Under the pieces are notes generated by a model, which was not told the DNA's origin, ran no database searches, and saw nothing but the letters and a program-made list of their open reading frames with translations. Positions 53,501 to 60,985 of a DNA stretch of 64,000 nt are shown here, one piece after another. Source of the DNA: Megaleporinus macrocephalus (taxonomy: Eukaryota; Chordata; Actinopteri; Characiformes; Anostomidae); NCBI GenBank assembly GCA_021613375.1, contig CM038708.1:25129518-25193517 (forward strand), read 5' to 3'. Position 1 is the stretch's first letter, and every line of letters begins with the position of its first letter. The position numbers and the translations under genes are program-made.

Positions 53501-56500
53501 CGAGATGAAGGTACAACAGCAGCTGGATTGGACACTACAACACCATTAGATTCAGGGACGACAGCTGTTAGCTTGGGAACTACAACAGTGCATTCAGACG
53601 TAACACTCAGTGACTATGCCACAACAGTTGGAATGGAAACAACTACATTGATCCCTGTCACAACTACTTCAGAGTCAGAAACAACTACGGAGAACATAGA
53701 TGCAACTACAGTCGAGCCTGGAACAACAGGAGATGGTGTTGAAACAACAACAGCAGCAGAGGGCGGCACAACATCCAGTGACACTGGTAGTACGAGTGAT
53801 GTTACCGAAGCAACAACATTGCGTCCTTCCACGGCTACTTCAGATGCGGAAACAACAGTAGGGAGCTTGGAAACAACAACAAAGGATGCAGATACAACAA
53901 CAGCTGTTTTAGAAACATCAACACGAGATGAAGGCACAACCACAGTTGGCTTGACAACTTCAACATCAGATTCAGAAACGACAGCAGTCATATTGGAAAC
54001 CACAACAGTGCATTCAGACGTAACACTCAGTGACTCTGCAACAACTGAGGGTTTGAAAACAACTACATTGAATCCTGTGATAACTACTTCAGACACAAGC
54101 ACAGAGAATGTTGGTACAACTACAATTAATTCAGGAACAACAATAATCGGGTTTGAAACAACAACTACAGATGAGGGCTCGACATCCAGTGTGTCTGCAA
54201 CAACATTTAGTCCTCCCATGACTACAGCAGATGCAGAAACAACAGCAGGCACTTTGGAAACAACAACAGTTTATTCAGGTACAACAACTGCTGTGTTAGA
54301 AACAACAACTCGAGATAAAAGCACAACAGTAGCTGGCCTGGAAAGCACAACAGCAGATTCAGCTATGACATCAGTTAGCTTAACTACTTCAGAGTCAGAA
54401 ACAACTACGGAGAACTTTGGTACAACTACAATTGCTTTAGGCTCAACAGTAATTGGGTTTGAAACAACAACAGCAGTGGAAACACTTTCTACAGATACAG
54501 GCATGACAATCAGTGCTTCTGCCACAACAACAGAGGATACACAATCAACTACATTTAATCCAACAGAAGCGGATTTGAAAACAACTACTGCAGGTCCAGG
54601 CTTGACAACCAGTGATTTTGGCACAACAGAGGGTTTTCAAACAACTACAGACACCCTAGAAACATCCCATAATACAATTACATCAGAGGCCCCTCCTATT
54701 TCAACAACTAACACTGAATTTACCAGTACGACGACAACAACACCAACAACTACTACTACTACTACAACTACTACTGCAACCACAAAAGCACCTATAGTGT
54801 GTGAAAATGGAGGAACTCCAAATCCAACTCTTAATCTCTGTCACTGCCTCCCTGGTTTCACTGGAAGAATTTGTGACACTGTTGAAACTGAAATGAAGCC
54901 TCCAGGTTTGTTAAAGAATCTCTGTTCACTTTTTTCTTCACTTCCTCTTTTTGTTTATACAGTTACTGCCTTGGCGTATCCCATATATACTAATTTTAGA
55001 GTTTAAGTGTAGTTTTCTCTGCTCTTTAAACAGGCATTTTGTCTAATCTGCTAATAATAAAGCATTTTTTGTTCAAAGAGGCACCATACTCATATTTACA
55101 GAACAAGGGTCCTCTAGAGGTCCAATGTGTTGTTAACACTGTGTCAGTACATTGACCATCATAGTAAATTATTACTGTTTTGGGAGGAATTTAGCTACAT
55201 TTTCAAAATTCTTAAACAATGCTAACCAATTTATTAAAAACATGACGTTCAATAGAAACATTCAAATTTACATCACATTTGTTTAGCACAGTTTGATCTT
55301 TTTGCCCTATATTTCAGATGTAATTGAAAGGGCAGCCATTGCTGAAGTAGAAGTGGAATCAGTGTACATCCCTGAATATGAGGATACGTCCTCAGATGAA
55401 TATAAAGATTTTGTAACAGACTTCAAAAAACAGGTAAGTTATAAAGGCTGCATATGCCACCAACCTGTTTTATTTGAAAGTTGTTTCAAAACATGCATGC
55501 TGTCACGCTCTGCCCTGTACTGTCTGTCTACATCCTTTGTTTTCTTTCCTCGTCCTTGTCATGGGCTCCCCCCATTGTTCCCAGGTGTGCCCTGGTTATG
55601 TGTCTCTATGTACTCCCTCCATTTGCTCCTTGTGTTTGTCGTTCATTTTGTCTCTGTTCCATTACCCTGTCTCCTCGTCCATTTTTCCTAGCCTAGTCCT
55701 GTCGGTTTGTCTTTGTTCCCTGTGTTTCTTTGTTTTCTAGTATTCTTGTTTCTTTTGTTTTATTCCTACCATGGATTAATCTTCCTCTCCAGCCTCTGCT
55801 GACCTTACAGATGCATTATTTCTGTTGGCAACTGCTGAAACATTAAATGTGTGGAGAAGTTTAAGCAAGTCTCTAGCTAGCATTACTGGCAGTGTGGGTT
55901 AACTCACTTGCCTTCTCTTTATGTACACAGTGAATGACACAGTGAATGATTTTAAAAGCTCCCTTGCTTTTCTTTTCACAATGAGTGGCTGGCTTTGCAC
56001 ATGATACAACTGAAAACAACATATACATATAATTACTTTCTTACAGATGACCCCATTCTACCAAACCATTATCAAGAACTTTGTGGAGATCACAAACATA
56101 ATACTCAGGTATGTCTGTTGGCATAATATGCAAATTTATTATTACAATAAACAATTATTTTCCGAACAAAAGATTGTAGGAAAATTAAGAAATCCTCTGT
56201 AAACCATTGTCCATCTGTTCAATAAACAGTGAAGGACGTCCTATCATCCGGAGAAGACACAGTAGGGGGACTGAAAGAATAACCTTACCTGCAGCAAGGT
56301 GATGTGAATCTCTGATTACAAATCATTTCAGAGCTTTAATAAGTAATGTGAAACTTTCTAAATGTATATTCTACTTAACAATCTATGGGGCAGAATTACT
56401 GACAACCTATTGAAACTACGTTGGTGGAGGTGGCCAGTTTAAGAGTTATCTACTTCCAGGCAAATGATCATAGGTGCAATTTCATTATTAACATGTGACT

Positions 56501-59500
56501 AGTGTGATACAACCACATATTTGGCTCATGTGCTTTTCATATTAAGTTGTTTTCCCGGTGTCAGGTTTAAACACTGAATCATTATGTCCACAATTGTGAC
56601 CCATTTTTCCAGATTTATAATTAACTGGTCAGTTCTAGAAAAAAAAATCCTTGAGAAGCTCTTTATTTCTCTGTCTCTGAGCAAGAACAATGTAATCTTT
56701 GGTAATATCAGCACTGGTAGGTTTATTATCAAAATGTTTGCCCAGTATTTTGTGAATTGCAGTGTTAAATTTGACAGCAAATTTTGATCATCAAACGCAG
56801 ATGGTTGGAGTTTGCTAGCTAGTCTCCTGACTCTGGCTCTGTGCACATAGCGTGTCACCTGCTTCCCACAAACCTGATCCAACTAATCTGATCATTAACA
56901 CCACCTTAATACAGCATTTACAGCAGGACACGCTCTAAACTGTACAGGGCTGCTCTCAGGACTGGGATTAAGCAAGGCTAAGCTAGTGTTAGCAGCGGTA
57001 AAGCTAGCTAACGGTGGTGCTAGAGGGCTGATGTCCAGCGCGGTGGTGATTTTCTCTAAACACAAACAATAAATTCTCTTTCTCTCTGCTGACATTGTCA
57101 TTGCTGACAGTTCACAGGCTCGTATGGTCTTCCCAGGTTCAGACCAAATTTGTGTAAGTGTGTGTTTGATTGACGGCTACTCGGCTAGTCCCGCCTCTCC
57201 ATATACGCCGAAGTAGTTCTGATTGGATGTTTTCCTAACTTGTCCCTGCCTTTCACAAAACTAAATCAGTTCTGATTGGATGTCGTCCCTGCCGAACATG
57301 TTTGTGTCGTTTTTATTTGTTTACTAAAGTGTCAATCAATTTTGTCATAGTTTTTATCCTTTCTGTATTTTATTTCTGATTTTATTTTGTTATTGTCTCG
57401 TTTTCGTCGTGAAAAAAGGTTAGTTGACGAAAACTATGATGAAAATAGTTCTTTAACAAAATTTACACTGGTGCATTGAAAGGGATCTTCCTAGTAATAA
57501 ACATGTAACTGATCTTATTACAGGGGCTAAAGTTGTTGCACCTACTTAGTAAACTGTGTCTAATGCCAGAGTTAGCGTCAGTGTAGAATCTTCGTAACTG
57601 TACCCCTGTGTCTGTAATTTAACAGTACTTCTCAAAGTACTTTTGCAAAGCAATGCACAACTATAATGTTATTCGTTTTATATTATTCTCATCATTTTAT
57701 TTTATTATTTTCTGGATCTTTGCCACATAACTCGTCCCGCAGTTTTCTAGATATTGACTCCGTTCCAGCTGCAGATTGTTCACTGTTTTTGGGATTTCCT
57801 GATTTTTTCCCCCAAAGAGAATAAATAGGATGGAAAAGTGTGTGCACTCCTAAAATACTTCTGCTTGGCTGACAGACACCATTTAGCATACACTGACTCA
57901 AGGCAGACCTGTTGGTTCAACCCGCACTCGTCTCTTTGTCGTTTTTTTCATCCCTTTTTTTCCCCCCATAGAGTCCCATTCATTTTCGAGCGCAGCCAAA
58001 CATTAAAGTTTTGTTCAACAAAACTGATTGTACTCACTCAGGGCAGGTCCCCAAACACTAATCCACAGACATACTGACCCCCACTCCTCTATTATTGATA
58101 CCTCATTTCTCCCATAGAGTCCCATTCATTTTCAGGACCACACAAACATTATGGTTTTGTTTAACCTGCAGCCACCCAACTGTATATACACAGTCAGATC
58201 CATGATTTATTCATCCCTCGTTCCTCGCATTGCTTAAGCTGCGCAACCATCCTGTGTTTCCTTCAGTAAATGCACTTTTCTAGATGGTCTTAACATCTTA
58301 ACAACTTCAGTATTTGACATGATTTTTCTCCATGTTTCCCTTTTTATGTTTCCAGTGTGAACGTTAAACATGACGTCATTGTGGAAATTCAGACTGACAT
58401 GATTGAGGACGACTATAATGAGGTCTTTGAGCAGGTTCAAGAAGCTCTCGTAACAGTTCAAAACTGTTCACTGGGCAACAGTAAGTTCTCTTGACAGTTC
58501 ACAAGTTATTTGTTTTGTTATTATCCAATATGATGATATTAGATTAGATTAATCTAAATCTTTTTTTCCCACTCAAAGTCTGCCCAAACTTCACTATTAC
58601 TGAAGTGGATGTCCAACCAACCGAACTGAATGGAAAAGGTAATCTGTTATATTTATAGTGGATATTCTGACATTGAGGAAAATGAGAGAAAGAAGGAAAT
58701 ATTCTTCTGTAATCTGACAAAATGTGCATTTGTATGTATTAAAGCATCTTACATCATCTTTACATCTATTCCTTTGTTAGAGCTCTGTGAAAAAGTTACA
58801 GCAGGGCTTCCCATAGAGTACCAGCAGTATTATACTAACATCACTGTGTCGGGCAAATTGACATGTGTGACCCCATGCCACCAAAGTCATCCTAGTCCAA
58901 AAATATGTGAGAACAGAGGCACATGTGGGGTTTCAAGGCAAGGTCCAGCCTGCTAGTGGGTATCTTTTTATTTTTCTACTATAATAATCATGCATAAAAT
59001 CATGGTCCTGTCTCTCTAATGTGTATTTATGCTAATGTGTATGGTATTTTCTCTATGCTAGTTGCCTTCACACAGATGCAAACTGGTATCTTGGAGAAGA
59101 CTGCAAGTTCCAAGTTAACAAAGTGGGCGTTTATGCTGGAACAGGGGTTGTTTCAGTGGTTTTGGTATTAGCAGTAGCAGGGCTGTCAGCCTATGTCTTT
59201 GTCAGTAAAAGAAGAACAAAAAGGTAAGGAGCTTGGTGTGTGTGTTTATTTAAGTGTTTACATGTGTGTAAGCTAAAATGTCCCATCATGAATTTTCTTC
59301 AACCTCTCTTATGTAGAACTAAGGACACTAAAAATGATTTAGTGAATCAGTGGCTAGAAGATGACTTTGAGTGGCCCCAGCCACCAAGTAGACCAAGCAC
59401 ATCCTATTCAGGTACCAGCATCTTACAACAGTATTACTTTGTCGTGAAACACCTATGAAGCATTGATTTAATCACAATTTAAAACCATAGCTGTCTGTTT

Positions 59501-60046
59501 AATGCAATGTTATATATGTTACATTCACAAAGCAAACTTGTAATTACTCTTGAACAGAACAAACAGCGTACCTGGTATCTGTAAGTGTTTAAACCACAGT
59601 GAGTGGTGCTGTGAATAATAACTCCTATGTGTTGCAGGTGCAAGCACAGCATATGACAATCTAGCATACGCAGATGAAAATGGTTACAGGCAGCGGAGTA
59701 ACTTAACAAGGACAACAATCACTTCCGCTCAACCTTCTTCATCACCACAGCAACAAACTCCTTTCGGGTATCTTCACAACAACCACCCTGTAAGTAACGT
59801 TAAATGCTAGCAAAATAATAAAAGTAGCTAATTGTAGCTAAGAGAAAAACTTTTATTATTTTAGCACAGATGGTTTTAACTACTGGAACTGGGAAAATAG
59901 GAAAAAAGTTGGAAAGTTTGAAAGGACAATGGAAATAAGTTGGTTCTGTTAATAGCTGTGCAGACACCAGGAATAATGCAAATGTCCGTCTTTTTCAACA
60001 GGTGAGAATCAGCAGACCTCAAGTCCGTGGATCTGTTGACGTTTAG
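16864..60046 (+). CDS. Giant transmembrane mucin, MUC3/MUC12/MUC17-like (12 exons)
   Basis: Proposed CDS: join 16864-16924, 26019-54905, 55318-55433, 56047-56108, 56230-56298, 58356-58480, 58579-58638, 58781-58955, 59062-59223, 59317-59411, 59638-59789, 60002-60046. The total is 30,009 nt, giving 10,002 residues. All introns are GT-AG and all phases agree. Order of parts: signal peptide, about 9,600-residue Thr-rich tandem-repeat mucin domain, four-Cys EGF-like motif, SEA domain, eight-Cys EGF-like module, one TM helix, short cytoplasmic tail. This is the architecture of human MUC3/12/17, and the membrane-proximal cysteine pattern and the tail end (RISRPQV; RIQRPQV in MUC17) agree with that group as I recall it. 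The expected role is a heavily O-glycosylated, membrane-anchored glycocalyx barrier on epithelium. One-to-one orthology with MUC3, 12 or 17 cannot be decided here, so no symbol is given. Additional in-phase exons in intron 1 cannot be excluded. Confidence 0.88.
18872..18948. repeat. MITE-like hairpin, copy 1
   Basis: Inverted arms TTCTACCTTAAATGATG (from 18872) and CACTATTTAAGGTGGAA (to 18948) surround a loop that includes GTAACTGCTTCAC. The same arms and loop motif recur at 24349-24396, and both copies are followed by a similar A/G-rich tail with AAGCT and GCTTC motifs. This suggests a short dispersed non-autonomous element. Confidence 0.55.
19670..21370. mobile_element. Non-autonomous DNA-transposon-like element with ACTTGA-rich ends
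   Basis: Both ends are dense in ACTTGA/TCAAGT-type motifs: CTCGAGTCACGTGACTT, GACTTGAGACTTGACTT and similar at 19675-19800, and GACTTGACTTGAGTC, ACTTAGAGCAGGGACTT and AACTTGGGACTT at 21280-21360. Similar ACTTGA-rich subterminal sequence is common in fish class II elements. The interior carries a compound microsatellite and no transposase. The exact ends and target-site duplication were not determined. Confidence 0.4.
20436..20517. repeat. Compound (CA)n(TA)n(TG)n microsatellite
   Basis: A CA run (20436-20470, with one CG interruption) passes directly into a TA run (20471-20500) and then a TG run (20504-20513). The CA and TG arms are complementary with the TA run between them, so the whole tract can fold as a hairpin or cruciform. 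Overlapping minus-strand frames here are repeat by-products. Confidence 0.9.
22998..23410. mobile_element. Short non-autonomous element with inverted termini (Tc1/mariner-like)
   Basis: The left end TACAATATTGTGCAAAGG..GGGCACC (22998 on) and the right end, read on the other strand (TACAGTCCTGTGTAAGTTT.AGGCAC, from 23410), are imperfect inverted repeats. The interior encodes nothing. Parts match the 2300-3385 region, indicating a dispersed family. The class assignment rests on the terminus style alone. Confidence 0.5.
24349..24396. repeat. MITE-like hairpin, copy 2
   Basis: The arms TCCACCTTAAATG (24349-24361) and CACTTAAGGTGGA (24384-24396) pair at 12 of 13 positions. The loop contains GTTAACTGCTTC, the same motif as the copy near 18930. 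The following 70 nt (AGAAGCTTGC..GATGCTTCAGC) resemble the sequence after copy 1. Confidence 0.6.
24397..26018 (+). other. Distal part of mucin intron 1, nothing else recognised
   Basis: No coding exon or repeat family was recognised in this final 1.6 kb of the intron. The acceptor region ends GCATTTCTTTACCGCCAG with a short pyrimidine run. Confidence 0.5.
26019..54905 (+). CDS. Mucin exon 2: giant Thr-rich tandem-repeat domain plus first EGF-like motif
   Basis: A single open exon of 28,887 nt (9,628 complete codons plus split codons at both ends). It runs from the acceptor CCGCCAG|AT to the donor CCAG|GTTTGT. It encodes about 70 tandem units. In a 138-residue unit I counted 48 Thr (35%), 12 Ser, 26 acidic residues and only 5 Pro; the repeats contain no Cys and almost no Asn. 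This predicts dense Thr O-glycosylation with essentially no N-glycosylation. Typical blocks are ETVATTEKLD, SDSATTIIITEATT, KDADTTTAV, TRDEGTTAAGLDTTTPGSE and AHSDITLSDSATTELDATT. From about 53300 the units diverge and end in a poly-Thr tract. Then a Cys-containing motif follows (CENGGTPNP, CHCLPGFTG, ICD; four Cys), a short EGF-like module. Open reading continues past 54905 to a stop at 55006, but the donor and downstream SEA exons show the exon ends at 54905. Confidence 0.93.
28381..30834 (+). repeat. 1,227-nt tandem duplication inside the array
   Basis: The block 28381-29607 is followed by a close copy at 29608-30834. Both start at TTACTCAGGTACAACAGCTG, and both carry the rare TTTLDSGTPAV variant in place of TTTPDSGTTAV. 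A third occurrence of that variant near 26388 suggests the block derives from the first part of the array. Confidence 0.75.
37096..49812 (+). repeat. Higher-order repeat (3,978-nt period) within the array
   Basis: Successive blocks begin at 37096, 41074, 44266 and 48244. A full block is built of sub-blocks of 786, 783, 786 and 1,623 nt (3,978 nt). The copy at 41074-44265 is 3,192 nt, exactly one 786-nt dimer short. The fourth copy is partial (48244, 49030) and then diverges. A marker variant, TADAQTT in place of TADAETT, recurs near 37476, 40249, 43441, 44647, 47419 and 48625 at the spacings expected from this structure. Confidence 0.88.
55007..55317 (+). other. Mucin intron 2, distal part
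   Basis: Intron 2 runs from 54906 to 55317. Its first 98 nt stay open in frame with exon 2 up to a TAA at 55004-55006. If retained, translation would end in a short hydrophobic tail (LFSSLPLFVYTVTALAYP) instead of the SEA and TM parts. An AATAAA lies at about 55057. Confidence 0.6.
55318..55433 (+). CDS. Mucin exon 3: SEA domain, start
   Basis: Acceptor CCTATATTTCAG|AT and donor CAG|GTAAGT; start phase 1 (G plus AT, Asp), end phase 0. It encodes a segment starting VIERAAIAEVEVE, then YIPEYEDTSSDEYKDFV and TDFKKQ. This corresponds to the first strand and first helix of SEA domains, where a Y..F...F motif is usual. Confidence 0.88.
55500..55790. repeat. LTR-like pyrimidine-rich repeat in intron 3
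   Basis: A T/C-rich stretch starting TGTCACGCTCTGCCC. It is rich in CTGTGTTTC/TTTGTTCC motifs, resembling the LTR-like repeats scattered through fish genomes. No clear second terminus or target-site duplication was found. It falls between SEA exons 3 and 4 and has no coding role. Confidence 0.35.
56047..56108 (+). CDS. Mucin exon 4: SEA domain helix
   Basis: Acceptor TTTCTTACAG and donor CAG|GTATGT; starts in phase 0 and ends after AG of a split Ser codon. It encodes MTPFYQTIIKNFVEITNIIL. The pattern M..FY......F..I...... is the SEA helix leading into the strand just before the usual autocleavage turn. Confidence 0.88.
56230..56298 (+). CDS. Mucin exon 5: 69-nt possible cassette in the SEA loop
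   Basis: Acceptor AATAAACAG|T (weak pyrimidine tract) and donor CAAG|GTGATG. It has 69 nt and the same split-codon phase at both ends, so it can be included or skipped without changing frame. It encodes EGRPIIRRRHSRG then TERITLPAAR. With it, the SEA hairpin loop is about 20 residues longer than usual; without it, the hairpin is about 3 residues shorter than usual. It contains RHSR|G, a minimal R-x-x-R furin-type motif. Whether it is constitutive, alternative or a spurious match is not settled by sequence. Confidence 0.6.
56350..57480. repeat. Repeat-derived sequence in the SEA intron
   Basis: The stretch about 57300-57480 (TCGTTTTCGTCGTGAAAAAAGG, GTTGACGAAAACTATGATG, ending AAATTTACACTG) is typical of a non-autonomous DNA element family widespread in fish, whose ends read CAGTGT.AATTTCGTCAAC on one strand. 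Upstream, TTCTGATTGGATGT occurs twice (about 57217 and 57272). No coding exon was recognised. Confidence 0.45.
57965..58180. repeat. Imperfect direct repeat in the SEA intron
   Basis: CCCATAGAGTCCCATTCATT begins at about 57966 and again at about 58112. Each is followed by a similar AAACATTA.(A/G)GTTTTGTT(C/T)AAC stretch, about 146 nt apart. The unit resembles a dispersed element copy and carries no splice-ready coding exon. Confidence 0.65.
58356..58480 (+). CDS. Mucin exon 6: SEA domain, cleavage strand to end
   Basis: Acceptor TTTATGTTTCCAG|T and donor ACA|GTAAGT. The first base completes a Ser codon, giving SVNVKHDVIVEIQ, equivalent to the G-SVVV strand of SEA domains and close to the SVVVEHDV block of MUC17. 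Then come EDDYNEVFEQVQEAL and NCSLGN. The residue before Ser is Arg (exon 5 included) or Leu (exon 5 skipped), not the Gly of the classical autocleavage site. NCS is an N-glycosylation sequon. Confidence 0.9.
58579..58638 (+). CDS. Mucin exon 7: linker after the SEA domain
   Basis: Acceptor CACTCAAAG|TC and donor AAAAG|GTAATC, 60 nt, phase 1 to phase 1. It encodes ICPNFTITEVDVQPTELNGK, with an NFT sequon. The position matches the Cys-containing strand that follows the SEA core in MUC17. Confidence 0.85.
58781..58955 (+). CDS. Mucin exon 8: second EGF-like module
   Basis: Acceptor TTTGTTAG|AG. The end at 58955 uses TA|GTGGGT, a less typical donor chosen because it keeps frame (TA plus T gives Tyr) and restores the Cys-x-Cys pair with exon 9. 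It encodes ELCEKVTAGLPIEYQQYY, TNITVSG, LTCVTPCHQ, KICENRGTCGVSRQGPAC. The cysteine order (one, C, C...C, C, C, then C-x-C and C) agrees with the membrane-proximal EGF region of MUC3/12/17. NIT is a sequon. Confidence 0.88.
59062..59223 (+). CDS. Mucin exon 9: end of EGF module and transmembrane helix
   Basis: Acceptor TCTATGCTAG|T and donor AAAAG|GTAAGG. It encodes CLHTDANWYLGEDCKF, then a single hydrophobic helix (VGVYAGTGVVSVVLVLAVAG and LSAYVFV), then the basic stop-transfer SKRRTKR. The W-Y-x-G-E-x-C block directly before the helix is characteristic of the MUC17 group. The orientation is type I. Confidence 0.92.
59317..59411 (+). CDS. Mucin exon 10: cytoplasmic tail, part 1
   Basis: Acceptor TTATGTAG|A and donor TTCAG|GTACCA; phase 2 to phase 1. 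It encodes TKDTKNDLVNQWLEDDFEWP then QPPSRPSTSYS. The acidic-aromatic stretch and the Ser/Thr/Tyr-rich end suggest phosphorylation or adaptor sites, by inference only. Confidence 0.85.
59638..59789 (+). CDS. Mucin exon 11: cytoplasmic tail, part 2
   Basis: Acceptor TGTGTTGCAG|GT and donor CCT|GTAAGT; ends in phase 0. It encodes GASTAYDNLAYADENGY, then QRSNLTRTTITSAQ, a Ser/Gln-rich part and FGYLHNNHP. YDNL fits both a YxxL-type sorting signal and a Y-x-N SH2-binding pattern. Confidence 0.85.
60002..60046 (+). CDS. Mucin exon 12: C-terminus and stop
   Basis: Acceptor GTCTTTTTCAACAG. It encodes VRISRPQVRGSVDV and a TAG stop. RISRPQV matches the RIQRPQV block near the C-terminus of human MUC17, which supports the family call and the final splice. 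The last residues VDV fit a class II PDZ-ligand pattern. Confidence 0.88.
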   Translation: MRISRPQVRGSVDV

Positions 60047-60985
60047 AAATCTCAGCAAACTGAACCACAGGGCCGAATTTAGTGAAAAGTAACTGTAACC
60101 ACCATATTATAATGTAAAGTGTGTATTTATTCAAACACTCACAAATACAAATTGGGTGACTACTGTAAACAGTGAAGGTTACCCCAGTAGCATTGTACAG
60201 TTATTTTATCAAATTCAAATCTTTTCAATGGAATTTAATTGTTTTGCATGTTATAGATGCCTTACTGAAAAACTCAGCTGATACAATTAAGGTGGACCCA
60301 ACATTGCTATAGTTTGCTGGTTATGTAGTGGCAGAGATAGAAACCTTTTTGAATGCATCTCTGGAAGTGCTGAAGTGTGGCATATACTAGGCTAACCCCT
60401 AAGCTTAGATTATTAGCTAAGATCAGTGTATCTTCATTTTGATCCTGGGGACCCTCACCCCTGCACAATGTTATCTATGCTCTGCCTCAGTGGCCAGTGT
60501 GTCCCCAGCAGAAGAATTAAGAAAGTCTAAGAAAGACTTTTTAAGTAAGCATCATTTAGCTTCTTGATAAAAAGAGATAAAAAAATTTGACAGTATAAAA
60601 ACCTTTACATTTTGTTACTGATAATGTATTCAGCATTCATATTATTACGTTTAAAATTGATCTATGAAAGCTTGATTATTAATAAAATAAATAATCCTCT
60701 AAACATGTTCACAGAATGCACTGGTTTGCTACCAACGGGTTTATTTAAATATTTATATCTATTTTTTTAAGCTTGTTTCATGTTGTTACATGTAATGTAT
60801 TCTGAATTAATTATATGTTGAAAATCAGCAGAAAAAAAAACATATTTAAGTTGTTCACTGTATAGAATGTATTAACTTATAAATTAACAAAGGCTGTAAA
60901 TCATTCAATGTTTTGCATACTACTAATGTATATATAATATATGCATGCTGACTGCTAATAAAAGGTAATAAATGACTATGGTCAC
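60047..60985 (+). other. Probable mucin 3' UTR
   Basis: AT-rich sequence without coding potential between the stop codon and the first poly(A) signals. The 3' end is not fixed by sequence: signals lie at 60681-60691 and 60957-60972. Confidence 0.6.
60957..60972 (+). promoter_or_regulatory. Candidate poly(A) signals (two AATAAA)
   Basis: AATAAA at 60957-60962 and again at 60967-60972, followed by T/G-rich sequence. An earlier pair at 60681-60691 is the alternative. These are the first AATAAA hexamers after the TAG. Confidence 0.5.

Noticed and set aside
25993..54624. Long minus-strand open frames across the array (up to 771 codons, Val/Ser-rich)
   Set aside because: They are mirror images of Thr-rich codons in units of three-fold length. 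They end wherever the short unit's TTDYSG codons give a stop on the other strand. They have no independent start context or domain.
26019..54905. CRISPR array or non-coding satellite
   Set aside because: The repeats are coding, have no spacer structure and lie between splice sites of a multi-exon gene in a eukaryotic context.
54906..55006. Treating 55006 as the true end of the mucin protein
   Set aside because: The CCAG|GTTTGT donor at 54905 and the chain of in-phase SEA, EGF, TM and tail exons make this intronic read-through. It is kept only as a possible minor isoform.
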